Origin: Pseudoalteromonas sp. A25
Lineage (GTDB): Bacteria; Pseudomonadota; Gammaproteobacteria; Enterobacterales; Alteromonadaceae
Length of the DNA: 64,000 nucleotides
Reading direction: 5' to 3'
NCBI RefSeq assembly: GCF_009176705.1
Contig: NZ_AP021846.1
Location: 1,210,001-1,274,000 of the forward strand
Below are positions 1-7,666 of the stretch, one piece after another. The translations under genes and the position numbers were made by a program. A model generated the notes under the pieces. That model was given only the letters and a program-made list of their open reading frames with translations. It had not been told where the DNA came from and ran no database searches. Each line of letters starts with the position of its first letter. The first letter of the stretch is position 1.

Positions 1-218
1 ACTATCTGGAGCTAAATGAAACCCAGAACTTTCAATATGTGTTAGCTGGAACACTAGTTAACCATCAAGGAGGCGTATTAGTTAACGCGCGGATAGTGGG
101 GATCAATAGCAAAGCGGTCGTTGGTTCTGCTCAGGGCTTTATTCCCCAGCCCGTGGTTGATGCTTTGGGCAATAGTTATAGAACGGATGGCATTTTGATG
201 AAAGAAGCGAGTAATTGA
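1..218 (+). CDS. FlgO-like outer-membrane flagellar protein, C-terminal part (cut by window start)
   Basis: The reading frame is open from the window edge to a TGA at 216-218 and encodes about 71 residues. The stretch YVLAGTLVNHQGGVLVNARI matches in pattern the C-terminal half of the gene immediately downstream (MLSGTLIYRSSGVEVNARVI), so the two are paralogues of the FlgO family. FlgO proteins are outer-membrane lipoproteins needed for stable polar flagella in Vibrio; the role here is inferred from family and context. The N-terminus, and so any lipobox, lies outside the window. The next gene starts 8 nt after this stop, which suggests one operon. Confidence 0.7.
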   Translation, partial: YLELNETQNFQYVLAGTLVNHQGGVLVNARIVGINSKAVVGSAQGFIPQPVVDALGNSYRTDGILMKEASN

Positions 219-226
219 GGTGTAAA

Positions 227-883
227 ATGAAACAGCAAAACTTCTTTTTGACAGTGGGGTTATTGACTCTTTCTGGTTGTCAGCTAGTCAGTGTGAATCA
301 CAACACCAATCAAGTTTCACATACACCACAGCCCAGCCAAATTGATATGCTTTATGAACAGGCGCAGCGACAGCAGCAGGCTGATGAGCCACAACATATG
401 CTAAATTCACGTCGATATAGTCCAGTATCGCACAACTTACAACTGGCAAATTACGTAGAGCATATGGCGTTAGAACTTGCTGATACAATGAGTGCAGACC
501 AAGATATTAATATTGCGGTCACTTCCTTTGTCGACTTTGATAACAATCTGCGAACGACAAATCAGCTGGGTAATCAAATTGCTGAAACATTTATCCATCA
601 ACTACAAAAGTTTGGTTATGGCGTGGTAGATTTCAAAGCGACTAATTCAGTATCGGTTACAAAAAATGGTGACTTTTCGTTTTCTCGTGAGGTCAAATCA
701 TTGACGAACAAAAAGGTGGCTAGTCACATGCTTTCCGGTACTTTGATCTATCGAAGTTCTGGGGTGGAAGTTAACGCGCGAGTGATCGATATTGACACAA
801 AGCATGTGGTTGCAACTTCTCGAAAGATTGTACCAAGTTATGTGTTATACAGTGATGAAGTTGCCGTACTTGAGCCACAGTAG
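227..883 (+). CDS. flgO: FlgO-family flagellar lipoprotein
   Basis: The protein has 218 residues from ATG 227, which has GAGG at 217-220 six bases upstream; an in-frame TTG at 215 is possible but less likely. The N-terminus is a lipoprotein signal peptide with lipobox LSGC, making Cys18 the probable lipidated residue. The remaining sequence is a FlgO-type domain (LADTMSADQDINIAVTSFVD, then AGTL/SGTL-like strands near the C-terminus). FlgO acts in the outer membrane with FlgP and FlgT around the basal body. It follows a paralogue directly; which of the two is the true FlgO orthologue cannot be decided here. Confidence 0.75.
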   Translation: MKQQNFFLTVGLLTLSGCQLVSVNHNTNQVSHTPQPSQIDMLYEQAQRQQQADEPQHMLNSRRYSPVSHNLQLANYVEHMALELADTMSADQDINIAVTSFVDFDNNLRTTNQLGNQIAETFIHQLQKFGYGVVDFKATNSVSVTKNGDFSFSREVKSLTNKKVASHMLSGTLIYRSSGVEVNARVIDIDTKHVVATSRKIVPSYVLYSDEVAVLEPQ

Positions 884-928
884 GTTACTTAAAGGTAACT
901 TCAAGTCGCTGACTTATATAAAAAAGTG

Positions 929-958
929 TTGAAATTGTATGGGCCATACCGCTATAAT
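929..958 (+). promoter_or_regulatory. sigma70-type promoter of tRNA-Arg
   Basis: A -35 box TTGAAA (929-934) and a perfect -10 box TATAAT (953-958) are separated by 18 bp. The tRNA begins 12 bp after the -10 box. Confidence 0.65.
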
Positions 959-969
959 TTTAGCGTTAC

Positions 970-1044
970 GGCCCCTTAGTTAAATGGATATAACAGTCCC
1001 CTCCTAAGGGATAGTTGCAGGTTCGATTCCTGCAGGGGCCGCCA
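970..1044 (+). tRNA. tRNA-Arg (anticodon CCT)
   Basis: The sequence folds as a complete cloverleaf of 75 nt. The acceptor stem GGCCCCT (970-976) pairs with AGGGGCC (1034-1040), followed by G and an encoded CCA (1042-1044). The anticodon stem GTCCC/GGGAT encloses the loop CTCCTAA, so the anticodon is CCT, reading AGG. The T arm contains GTTCGATTC flanked by GCAG/CTGC. No integrase or duplicated tRNA 3' end is seen nearby, so this tRNA does not appear to hold an integrated element. Confidence 0.95.
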
Positions 1045-1203
1045 ACATATCGTCTAAAAGTTGCTCATTTCGGTTCACTATGCCTTTCCACTACCTTTAA
1101 TATTTGTCTCACGTTGTTTCAAGCGGTGTTGGCACAACACGATGTTTTGACGCTCCAAGAAGCCTAATGGCAAATTAAGGTGCTTTTCATAGCTCAAAGA
1201 GTT

Positions 1204-1365
1204 ATACCAATTTTATTAATACATTGATCATTCTAGCGAGCTAAATAACTCATTAACTGCGTTAAATATTTCTCATGTAGAATAACTACATAGCGAAATA
1301 TTTGCCTTGTTACTAAGCCATTTATCTGTCGCAATATCTGATCACCAATTTAATGCAATTGGTAT
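1204..1365. repeat. MITE-like palindromic element (162 bp) in the 1045-1401 gene-free stretch
   Basis: The ends are inverted repeats: ATACCAATTTTATTAA at the left and TTTAATGCAATTGGTAT at the right, with TGATCA about 25-40 bp inside each end. A second inverted repeat sits in the centre (AAATATTTC...ATGTAG / CTACAT...GAAATATTT, about 1267-1304), so the whole unit can fold into one long hairpin. It has no coding capacity. It resembles the non-autonomous palindromic repeats common in Vibrio, Shewanella and Pseudoalteromonas intergenic regions, but copy number cannot be tested in this window. Nothing else is seen in 1045-1401. Confidence 0.6.
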
Positions 1366-1401
1366 TATTCGTGTTTATCAAAAAAATCATTCGTAGCATG
1401 T

Positions 1402-2127
1402 TTAAAAGGGGTCTAACTTGAAAAACCGACTATTACCATTTGACTCCATAAGCAACAGCCCTTCAACTTCTTTGGGGGCGCTGAAGGAAACTTTTCCATT
1501 GCAAACAATTGATGATGTGCCACAGGCATTCCAACCCCCTGTAGTGCCTGTATAGTTTACAAAAGCGAGCGGCACGCTCTTACTGATATTTTTCAGTATC
1601 TCGATATCTTTTGCGAACCCGAGCTGTGATATTAATACCGCTAAAATAAGAATATCTGGGTTTGATGCGCTTTCTGATAATAGCTGCTCAGGCTGGTAAA
1701 AATCGGCGCAAATACCAAATGAAAATTTGAGTCCTTCGACGTTATGTGAAATCGGTTTTGTTCCAGAGCTAACATAAGCTGCTTCACCGTCATGTAAGTT
1801 TTGCTTTAGATAAATGCTATTTTTTCCTTGAGGGCATAATATTAGCGCAGCGATATAGAGCTTATCTTGCTGTTTTAACACGCAACCAACGATGGCTGTG
1901 ATTGCCAATTTTTTTACCATGTTAAGCAGGGGCCTCAGTCTTGTATCATCTACGCCTTTAAATGGATGTTGAGCTGCATAGGCCAGGTCATATCCAGTGA
2001 GTGACATCTCTGGAAAAACAACAACCTTTGCATTCAAAGTAGAAGCTGTTACTAATGCTTGAATATGTGTCTCTATACTTTTAGGAATGTTTCTATCATG
2101 GGCTTTGATTTGTGCAAGAGCGAGCAT
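1402..2127 (-). CDS. Carbon-nitrogen hydrolase (nitrilase superfamily)
   Basis: The protein has 241 residues and the full nitrilase-superfamily triad: Glu40 in VVFPEMSLTGYD, Lys108 in YLKQNLHDGE and Cys140 in FGICADFY. These enzymes hydrolyse amides or nitriles through the Cys nucleophile; the substrate cannot be read from sequence. Length is slightly short of the usual 260-280. It has no evident tie to motility and lies between flgO and flgT, in a segment that also holds a tRNA and a mobile-type repeat, so it looks like an insertion in the flagellar locus. It is oriented like flgT, 164 bp downstream of it. Confidence 0.85.
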   Translation of the reverse strand: MLALAQIKAHDRNIPKSIETHIQALVTASTLNAKVVVFPEMSLTGYDLAYAAQHPFKGVDDTRLRPLLNMVKKLAITAIVGCVLKQQDKLYIAALILCPQGKNSIYLKQNLHDGEAAYVSSGTKPISHNVEGLKFSFGICADFYQPEQLLSESASNPDILILAVLISQLGFAKDIEILKNISKSVPLAFVNYTGTTGGWNACGTSSIVCNGKVSFSAPKEVEGLLLMESNGNSRFFKLDPF

Positions 2128-2224
2128 TAATTTTTAAACTCCAAAAATAGTAACGTTTATTAGTCGTAAATGGGCACTCTGCCGGGGTAAGCTTTATCTA
2201 AAATTTTGGTGGCTGACTGGCGTT

Positions 2225-2273
2225 AAATAGCATGCATCGCCCTAAAGCCTATCCATAGCCATGCATGCTATTT
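2225..2273. repeat. 13-bp perfect inverted repeat between flgT and the nitrilase gene
   Basis: AAATAGCATGCAT (2225-2237) is the exact reverse complement of ATGCATGCTATTT (2261-2273), with 23 bp between. No T-run follows on either strand, so it is a poor intrinsic terminator. It could be an operator, an mRNA-stabilising hairpin or a repeat relic. Confidence 0.45.
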
Positions 2274-2291
2274 GCTTCTGTCGATGTGATT

Positions 2292-3482
2292 TTAATTGTG
2301 AAGCGAAAAGTTGTCTTCATTTTTTATTTTAACCTGAACAATATCGTTAAGTTGAATGTTACTCAATGGGCGAGTGTTCAAGTTGATTGCTGTCGCATTT
2401 TGCATATTGACACTGATCACTTTCACTTGATCAATGGTTTGTATAGTAGAGTTCACGACAGAGCCTCGGTTTGTAATGATGCTGCTCTGATGCATGATTG
2501 AAAGTACGGTGCCAGGCTCTAAACCATGGACTCGGCCAAGGTTAATAACAACTTGATCATCATTAAGATATAAAATCTTTCCTTTAGTGGGTATACATGA
2601 AACCGCAGCATTGAGATCTTGGCTAAGCTTGTTAAACACTTCCTGTATCTGCTGGCCGTAATGTGTGTTCCAAAACTTATCGCTATAGACATCAATTAGC
2701 TCAGTTTTTTCAAAGGGCCAAACACCTCGTGTAGCATAATGCTGATACCACACTTTTTCGTATGTCAGAGCGTCATATAAAGCAAAATCAATTTTGAAGC
2801 TTCTTGCGTATTCATCACTTTGCCAAAATGCGTAATCACTGTTTAATTTATCCATTGCTGCAATATCTGTTATTTGGCTGAGTAGAACGTATTGGCTATT
2901 ACTGTTTGTTGCAATTGTTTCGATTAAAGCGGGGTTATAGTCAAACTGTTGTGCAAAATATTCTCTGACATTAATAGTATTTAAATATGGAATAGGTTTT
3001 ACGGTGCTAGTCCGCTCATTTAAAGTGTTGAAGAGGCGTTGTGATGTAGATTTTGCTATGTCAAAAATTTGACCCAAACGCGCCTGATGAGGCTGAGTTA
3101 ACTGACTTTGTGTGATGGCTATTTGTTTATTGAACTTTTGCTCAGCGCATTGGTTGTGAGTTGCGTAAATATCTAGATGTAACGTGACACTATAATTGTC
3201 TCCCTCGTGGCTTTCGCTAACAAGGTTAACCTGTTGTATTTCACCATGAGATTTGATTTTAATTTCATCTTGATTTAACACACCATCAGCAATGCTTTGT
3301 ACGCTGCTTATGGTTGCCCCTGAAAATATAAGTGCTTGAGTAATCGCATCTTGTACCGCTGCTTGTCTTGCTTGAGCCGTATCTCGCCCTTGTGTGCTTG
3401 CATAGCCTACTACTTCAAACCACTCTGCTTTTACTAAAGTACTGCTACAAATCAGTACAAGAAAAATAATAGCCTTAATCAT
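2292..3482 (-). CDS. flgT: Flagellar H-ring protein FlgT
   Basis: The protein has 396 residues with a cleavable signal peptide (cleavage probably after Ala19, VKA-EW). The mature start EVVGYASTQGRDTAQARQAAVQDAI is typical of FlgT, and the C-terminal third (INLGRVHGLEPGTVLSIMH) fits the SH3-like C-terminal domain. FlgT builds the H ring around the LP ring of Vibrio-type polar flagella and helps assemble motor proteins. It is divergent from flgP, sharing a 108-bp control region with two opposing sigma54-type sites. Confidence 0.88.
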   Translation of the reverse strand: MIKAIIFLVLICSSTLVKAEWFEVVGYASTQGRDTAQARQAAVQDAITQALIFSGATISSVQSIADGVLNQDEIKIKSHGEIQQVNLVSESHEGDNYSVTLHLDIYATHNQCAEQKFNKQIAITQSQLTQPHQARLGQIFDIAKSTSQRLFNTLNERTSTVKPIPYLNTINVREYFAQQFDYNPALIETIATNSNSQYVLLSQITDIAAMDKLNSDYAFWQSDEYARSFKIDFALYDALTYEKVWYQHYATRGVWPFEKTELIDVYSDKFWNTHYGQQIQEVFNKLSQDLNAAVSCIPTKGKILYLNDDQVVINLGRVHGLEPGTVLSIMHQSSIITNRGSVVNSTIQTIDQVKVISVNMQNATAINLNTRPLSNIQLNDIVQVKIKNEDNFSLHN

Positions 3483-3516
3483 GTTATATGTCCCACAGTG
3501 TCAGTATAGGGTTAGT

Positions 3517-3533
3517 AGCAAGGGGTGTACCAC
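3517..3533 (-). promoter_or_regulatory. sigma54-type promoter for flgT
   Basis: On the minus strand the site reads GTGGTACACCCCTTGCT, with GG and GC separated by exactly 10 bp and a good TTGCT -12 element. It lies 35 bp upstream of the flgT start codon. Confidence 0.6.
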
Positions 3534-3538
3534 AATTT

Positions 3539-3555
3539 CTGGCAAGAATTGTGCA
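3539..3555 (+). promoter_or_regulatory. sigma54-type promoter for flgP
   Basis: The site reads CTGGCAAGAATTGTGCA: GG (3541-3542), 10 bp, GC (3553-3554). The flgP start is 36 bp downstream. Its -24 GG lies about 9 bp from that of the opposing flgT promoter. Confidence 0.65.
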
Positions 3556-3590
3556 TATGTAAAGCTAGAAATTTTATAAGGTGGTCAATT

Positions 3591-4070
3591 ATGAATATCA
3601 AAAAGCAACTTAAGCGAGTTAGTTTGGTCGGGCTGCTTTCGGCTATGTTTGTCATGAGCGGTTGTAGCAGTTTGTTTGATAAGCATGTCGAATATGAATA
3701 TGTTGAACCTGATCATTATCCTGTATTGAAAGCAATTGGGTATGCCCCTTTAAGTGATCAACCGGGTAGTAGTCCTTCGCAAAAAATGCTTATGGCAGTT
3801 AAGGTATCAAAACTTGAAGCGTATCGCGAGTTAACCGAGCAAGTTTATGGTCAGAGTATTTCATCAAGTACAACAATCAAAGGTGCTATCGCTCAGAACG
3901 ATGGCTTAAAAAGTCAAGTTAATGGCGTTATTCGTGGTGCGAAGGTAGTAAAAAGCTATGCAGCAGGTGACACGTATGTGACCGAGCTTGAATTAGATAT
4001 GAAACGTGTACACGATTTATATATTACGCAAGTAAAGCCGAGGAAAATAAAGCGGGTCACTTATTACTAG
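3591..4070 (+). CDS. flgP: Flagellar outer-membrane lipoprotein FlgP
   Basis: The protein has 159 residues from ATG 3591, preceded by AAGGTGG; longer in-frame starts run through the promoter and are rejected. The signal peptide ends in lipobox MSGC, so Cys25 is the probable lipidated residue. The body (KAIGYAPLSDQPG..., KLEAYRELTEQVYG) is the FlgP/LPP20-type domain. FlgP is a component of the outer-membrane H-ring/basal disk in Vibrio and Campylobacter. It appears to be a single-gene unit ending at the hairpin at 4107-4145. Confidence 0.88.
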   Translation: MNIKKQLKRVSLVGLLSAMFVMSGCSSLFDKHVEYEYVEPDHYPVLKAIGYAPLSDQPGSSPSQKMLMAVKVSKLEAYRELTEQVYGQSISSSTTIKGAIAQNDGLKSQVNGVIRGAKVVKSYAAGDTYVTELELDMKRVHDLYITQVKPRKIKRVTYY

Positions 4071-4106
4071 ACAACGATTGTCAAACACTCTGAGTTTAAT
4101 ATCTGT

Positions 4107-4147
4107 AAAGCGTAAATAGAATACTTATAAATCCATTTACGCTTTTA
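4107..4147. terminator. Bidirectional hairpin terminator between flgP and flgN
   Basis: AAAGCGTAAAT (4107-4117) pairs with ATTTACGCTTT (4135-4145) over 11 bp with a 17-nt loop. T-rich sequence follows on the plus strand and A-rich sequence precedes it, so it can serve convergent flgP and flgMN. The flgN stop codon lies inside the right arm. Confidence 0.6.
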
Positions 4148-4565
4148 AGTTTCTAACTAGTTCGTTATTTTGAGATACTACAGCGCCATCCTGCCCATAG
4201 GTTACAGAAGACGGCCCACCGATAAGAATATCTTTAAGCTCTCTAATGCTTAAGTTAGCTTGGTGTGCAGCGTGAGCGTTCACTTCATTTTTTTGTTTAC
4301 ACTCAATCAGTAGCGAATTGATTTTAGAGGTTATGTGCTGCGACTCTTGATGAGCAAAAAGTGATTTTTCGAAGCCTGATAATTCCTTATCAAGTTTTTG
4401 GATGGTATTTAATAACGTCAGCTTTTCTCGGGCTATATCTTTAAGACCATCGCCTTTTTTTGCTGCCAACGCATTAAGCTCACTGTCTAACAGCTGGGTC
4501 AAAGCTGTTAAATGAGTGAGCTGTTGTTCTAACTTATGAAGACAAAGAGTTAGATGTTCATCCAT
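4137..4565 (-). CDS. flgN: Flagellar export chaperone FlgN
   Basis: The protein has 142 residues from ATG 4565; an upstream TTG at 4580 is less likely. The predicted protein is almost entirely helical with leucine heptads (LTLCLHKLEQQLTHLTALTQLL), as in FlgN, the cytoplasmic chaperone for FlgK and FlgL. Position supports this: it overlaps the 3' end of flgM by 8 nt (flgM TGA inside the flgN start region), the usual flgMN pairing. Sequence conservation in this family is low, so the assignment rests on length, composition and context. Confidence 0.8.
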   Translation of the reverse strand: MDEHLTLCLHKLEQQLTHLTALTQLLDSELNALAAKKGDGLKDIAREKLTLLNTIQKLDKELSGFEKSLFAHQESQHITSKINSLLIECKQKNEVNAHAAHQANLSIRELKDILIGGPSSVTYGQDGAVVSQNNELVRNLKA

Positions 4566-4881
4566 ACATATCAAACTCAAACGCCGCGATATTCTTTGCC
4601 AGCTTTTCTGCGTCTACTTGATACTTTCCTTCGCTGATCGCTTTTTTAAGCTCAGCGACTTTTTCATTGTTGAATGCTGGTGCATCCTGTGCTTTGTCTT
4701 GCAGGTTTTTAAGCTGACGTGCTTGAGGCGTCAAACTAACTGAATCTGAAGCAGCTTTTTGAGGCGCTTTTGAAGGTGCGCTATTCGCAGTCGCATCATT
4801 TTTTTGCAACTCAGCTTTTTGTTGCTTAATATTATTAAGCACGCTGTTTGACTGCGCTTGACCTTTTACGTTATTTACCAT
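4558..4881 (-). CDS. flgM: Anti-sigma28 factor FlgM
   Basis: The protein has 107 residues. The N-terminal half is disordered and rich in Asn, Gln, Ala and Lys. The middle contains SDSVSLTPQARQLKNLQ and the C-terminus KVAELKKAISEGKYQVDAEK followed by LAKNIAAFE, the sigma28-binding helices of FlgM. It holds FliA inactive until the hook is finished and FlgM is exported. A near-consensus sigma28 promoter lies 33 bp upstream, giving the usual autoregulation; flgN follows with overlap. Confidence 0.92.
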   Translation of the reverse strand: MVNNVKGQAQSNSVLNNIKQQKAELQKNDATANSAPSKAPQKAASDSVSLTPQARQLKNLQDKAQDAPAFNNEKVAELKKAISEGKYQVDAEKLAKNIAAFEFDMYG

Positions 4882-4913
4882 GATTGTGACCCAAATAAAA
4901 TTTCTTACCTAGA

Positions 4914-4940
4914 CTATCGGCTGTTATAGGTATAACTTTA
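4914..4940 (-). promoter_or_regulatory. sigma28 (FliA) promoter of flgMN
   Basis: On the minus strand it reads TAAA, 15 bp, GCCGATAG, differing from the enterobacterial consensus TAAA-N15-GCCGATAA only at the last base. It lies between flgA and flgM, so flgMN can be transcribed independently of flgA. Confidence 0.85.
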
Positions 4941-4949
4941 GCAAATTTT

Positions 4950-5657
4950 TTAGAAATTGACCTCTATTGAATCAACATCTTTTACCCTTCCCGATACTAT
5001 TTTTCCAGACTTTTGATTTTTAACCTGAATTTGTTCACCGAGGTTCCCATCCTTCAGTGCGACGCCTTGAGTTTTTATCGTTAATGTACTCGTTTTTGCA
5101 AAAATACTGATTATGTCGCCTTTACAAACCATGCAAATATGATGCATTCCAATAGGCATACCCTCGCGTAAAACACGTTTACTTCGACTGCCAATAAGTA
5201 AGCTTTCATCATCTATATACGACGCTCTTACGAAGTGTTTTGGCCGATACTCTAACTTTAAATGCTCTTTGGTCAGCAGTTCACCTTTGGCTATCATTTC
5301 AGTACTTACGATAACAGGAAATAGCTCTTCAATACGAATATGTACGTACTGAGTCCAGCTAGATAGATCATCACACTTAATTTGTACTGTAACCTGCCGA
5401 TTAAACGGCGCAGTAGAATTTGTTGTGATGTCCAAAGGTGATTTACATTCTTTTTCTGGCAGTCTTGCATCCAATGGCAGAGCGCGAATTTTTATGTTCG
5501 AATCACTCTGAGAGATAACAAGATTTTCAATATACAAACGAGCTGCTTCTTCGAGCGCTTGATTGTTGTATTGTTGAGCATAAACACCACAGCTGAACAT
5601 TATATATACTATTGTGCAGAAAAACCTGAAAGATTTGGTTTTTTTTAACAAACTCAT
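4950..5657 (-). CDS. flgA: P-ring assembly chaperone FlgA
   Basis: The protein has 235 residues with an N-terminal signal peptide ending near YAQ (about residue 27). The C-terminal half is an SAF domain (STEMIAKGELLTKEHLKLEY, then LREGMPIGMHHI and VKNQKSGKIVSGRV), typical of FlgA. FlgA is the periplasmic chaperone that helps FlgI form the P ring. It is the first gene of a minus-strand flgA-flgM-flgN block and is divergent from cheV. Confidence 0.9.
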   Translation of the reverse strand: MSLLKKTKSFRFFCTIVYIMFSCGVYAQQYNNQALEEAARLYIENLVISQSDSNIKIRALPLDARLPEKECKSPLDITTNSTAPFNRQVTVQIKCDDLSSWTQYVHIRIEELFPVIVSTEMIAKGELLTKEHLKLEYRPKHFVRASYIDDESLLIGSRSKRVLREGMPIGMHHICMVCKGDIISIFAKTSTLTIKTQGVALKDGNLGEQIQVKNQKSGKIVSGRVKDVDSIEVNF

Positions 5658-5752
5658 GATGTTTCGACTATGCTTATCATTTGAAAAAGGGTATAAAGAT
5701 TTTGCGTTAATTGTGTCACCTCTTCAAGAGCTATTGTGGGTTGATTAACGTC

Positions 5753-5769
5753 TGCAAGTATCGTTCCGT
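5753..5769 (-). promoter_or_regulatory. Probable sigma54 promoter for flgA
   Basis: Reads ACGGAACGATACTTGCA on the minus strand: GG, 10 bp, GC with a perfect TTGCA -12 element. The -24 element is less typical (CGGAACG). The flgA start is 96 bp downstream. Confidence 0.5.
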
Positions 5770-5797
5770 TAAGCATTATTAAAGGTAGGAGATTGAG

Positions 5798-6730
5798 ATG
5801 GCAGGTATTTTAGACTCAGTAAACCAACGCACCCAGTTGGTTGGGCAAAACCGCCTCGAGTTATTGCTTTTTAGGCTTAAGGGTCGACAACGTTTTGGCA
5901 TAAACGTATTTAAAGTGCGTGAAGTTCTTCAATGCCCACCGTTAACCAGCATGCCAAAATCAAATCCGTTTGTTAGAGGTGTTGCTCATATCCGCGGGCA
6001 AACTATCTCTGTGATTGATATGTCTTTGGCCGTGGGTGGTCCGCCCATCGAAAATATCCATGATTGTTTCATTATCATTGCTGAGTACAATCGTTCTGTG
6101 CAAGGCTTTTTGGTCGGCGCGGTTGAACGTATTGTTAATATGAACTGGGAAAAGATCATGCCGCCACCCTCTGGTGCGGGGCGATATTCTTACCTTACAG
6201 CTGTTACCGAGATTGAAAATGAATTGGTTGAAATTCTTGATGTTGAAAAGATCCTCAATGAAATTTGCCCAGTTAATACAGAAGTGAGTCAAGAAATAGT
6301 CTCTGATGGGGAAATGCAAAAAGACTTGGGTGAGAGAATAGTATTTATTGCTGATGACTCGGCTGTTGCACGAAACCAAGTTAAAAGAGCACTTGAGCCA
6401 TTAGGTGTGCAAACAGAATTAGCTAAAAATGGTAAAGAAGCGTTACTTCGACTTCGTGAAATTGCTGAAATGGACTGTCAAAACAACATTACTGAGCGAG
6501 TTGGGTTGTTAATATCAGATGTAGAAATGCCAGAAATGGATGGATATACGCTTACAGCTGAAATTAAAGCGGATCCAAAGTTGGCACCATTGCATGTTAT
6601 CTTACATACTTCTTTGAGTGGTGTGTTTAATCAGGCAATGATCCAAAAGGTCGGTGCAGATGACTTTATCGCAAAATTCAACCCAGATGAATTAGCGGCT
6701 GCTGTGAAAAAATGGGTTCACTGCGATTAA
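5798..6730 (+). CDS. cheV: Chemotaxis coupling protein CheV (CheW-receiver)
   Basis: The protein has 310 residues. Residues about 15-165 form a CheW-like domain (GINVFKVREVLQCPPLT, VRGVAHIRGQTISVIDMS), and 180-308 a response-regulator receiver with the acidic pair ADD, phosphoacceptor Asp241 in LLISDVEMP and a Lys in FIAKFN. CheV couples chemoreceptors to CheA and is tuned by phosphorylation. It starts the cheV-cheR pair upstream of flgB, the usual Vibrio/Shewanella arrangement, and overlaps the likely cheR start by one base. Confidence 0.93.
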   Translation: MAGILDSVNQRTQLVGQNRLELLLFRLKGRQRFGINVFKVREVLQCPPLTSMPKSNPFVRGVAHIRGQTISVIDMSLAVGGPPIENIHDCFIIIAEYNRSVQGFLVGAVERIVNMNWEKIMPPPSGAGRYSYLTAVTEIENELVEILDVEKILNEICPVNTEVSQEIVSDGEMQKDLGERIVFIADDSAVARNQVKRALEPLGVQTELAKNGKEALLRLREIAEMDCQNNITERVGLLISDVEMPEMDGYTLTAEIKADPKLAPLHVILHTSLSGVFNQAMIQKVGADDFIAKFNPDELAAAVKKWVHCD

Positions 6731-7584
6731 TGATGAATGGCGGTATAACATTGGAAAATAAGCATCTTCAACAAAATGAATATGATCAATTCAGAACTTT
6801 TCTCGAACAGCAGTGCGGTATAGTTCTAGGCGACAATAAACTGTATTTGGTTAAAAGCCGCCTGGCACCTTTGATGTCTCGTTTCGGTGTTGATTCATTG
6901 TCTGCGTTGGTTAATAAAACTTTAAGTCCACATGAGCGGCAATTGCGTGCCGCAGTGGTGGATGCGATGACAACAAACGAAACACTTTGGTTTCGTGATA
7001 CTTATCCATTTGAGCTATTAAAGACAAAGATATTTCCTGAATTTGGTGAGTTAAGAAGACCGGTGAAAATTTGGTCTGCGGCAAGCTCATCTGGACAAGA
7101 GCCGTATTCAATAGCGATGTCTGCTAGTGAGTACCAAAGTAAAAGTCCAAGTTCATTGAAGATGGGTGTACAAATTACTGGTACTGATATATCAAATACC
7201 ATGCTCGATATGTGTAAGAACGCAGAGTATGATGCGCTTGCGTTAGCACGCGGTTTGTCCGCAGAGCGCCGCAAAAAGTTTTTTAAAGATAGTGGCAACG
7301 GCATGGCTCAAGTTGTCGACCCAATCAAGAAGATGGTTAATTTTAGACATTTGAACCTACTAGATTCGTATGCATTGATGGGGAAATTTGATGTTATTTT
7401 CTGCCGCAATGTACTGATTTACTTCTCACCGCAGGTCAAAGCTAAAATCATTTCTCAATTTGCCCAAGCATTAAATCCTAAAGGGTATTTATTTCTTGGT
7501 GCGTCCGAATCAATGGCTGGATTAAGCGATGCATTTGACATGATCCGCTGTAACCCAGGTATTATTTACCAGAAAAAACAATAG
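6730..7584 (+). CDS. cheR: Chemotaxis protein methyltransferase CheR
   Basis: CheR uses SAM to methylate glutamates on chemoreceptors. The N-terminal domain (YDQFRTFLEQQCGIVLGDNK) is followed by the SAM-binding methyltransferase domain with WSAASSSGQEPYSIA, ITGTDIS and VIFCRNVLIYF. From ATG 6730, which overlaps the cheV stop as TAATG, the protein has 284 residues. A TTG at 6751 would give 277, nearer the family's usual length, and has GGCGG upstream, so the start is uncertain. Confidence 0.93.
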   Translation: MMNGGITLENKHLQQNEYDQFRTFLEQQCGIVLGDNKLYLVKSRLAPLMSRFGVDSLSALVNKTLSPHERQLRAAVVDAMTTNETLWFRDTYPFELLKTKIFPEFGELRRPVKIWSAASSSGQEPYSIAMSASEYQSKSPSSLKMGVQITGTDISNTMLDMCKNAEYDALALARGLSAERRKKFFKDSGNGMAQVVDPIKKMVNFRHLNLLDSYALMGKFDVIFCRNVLIYFSPQVKAKIISQFAQALNPKGYLFLGASESMAGLSDAFDMIRCNPGIIYQKKQ

Positions 7585-7588
7585 CATA

Positions 7589-7616
7589 CGGCGGTTTTAC
7601 CGCCGCTTTTCTTTTT
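7589..7616 (+). terminator. Intrinsic terminator after cheR
   Basis: CGGCGGT (7589-7595) pairs with ACCGCCG (7599-7605) around a TTT loop and is followed by CTTTTCTTTTT. The T-run merges into the flgB promoter. Confidence 0.85.
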
Positions 7617-7631
7617 GGCCCAGCTTTTGCA
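7615..7631 (+). promoter_or_regulatory. sigma54 promoter of the flgBCDE operon
   Basis: TTGGCCCAGCTTTTGCA: GG (7617-7618), 10 bp, GC (7629-7630), matching the sigma54 consensus at nearly every conserved position. flgB starts 36 bp downstream. Confidence 0.85.
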
Positions 7632-7666
7632 TTATCTCCATAGAGTCAAATTTTTGGAGTTGTGTT

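Noticed and set aside
970..1401. Prophage or integrative element at tRNA-Arg
   Set aside because: No integrase, no repeated tRNA 3' end and no phage genes follow; only a small palindromic element and one enzyme gene are present.
2265..2501. Plus-strand frame opposite the flgT 3' end
   Set aside because: It lies within flgT on the opposite strand with no family pattern or ribosome site.
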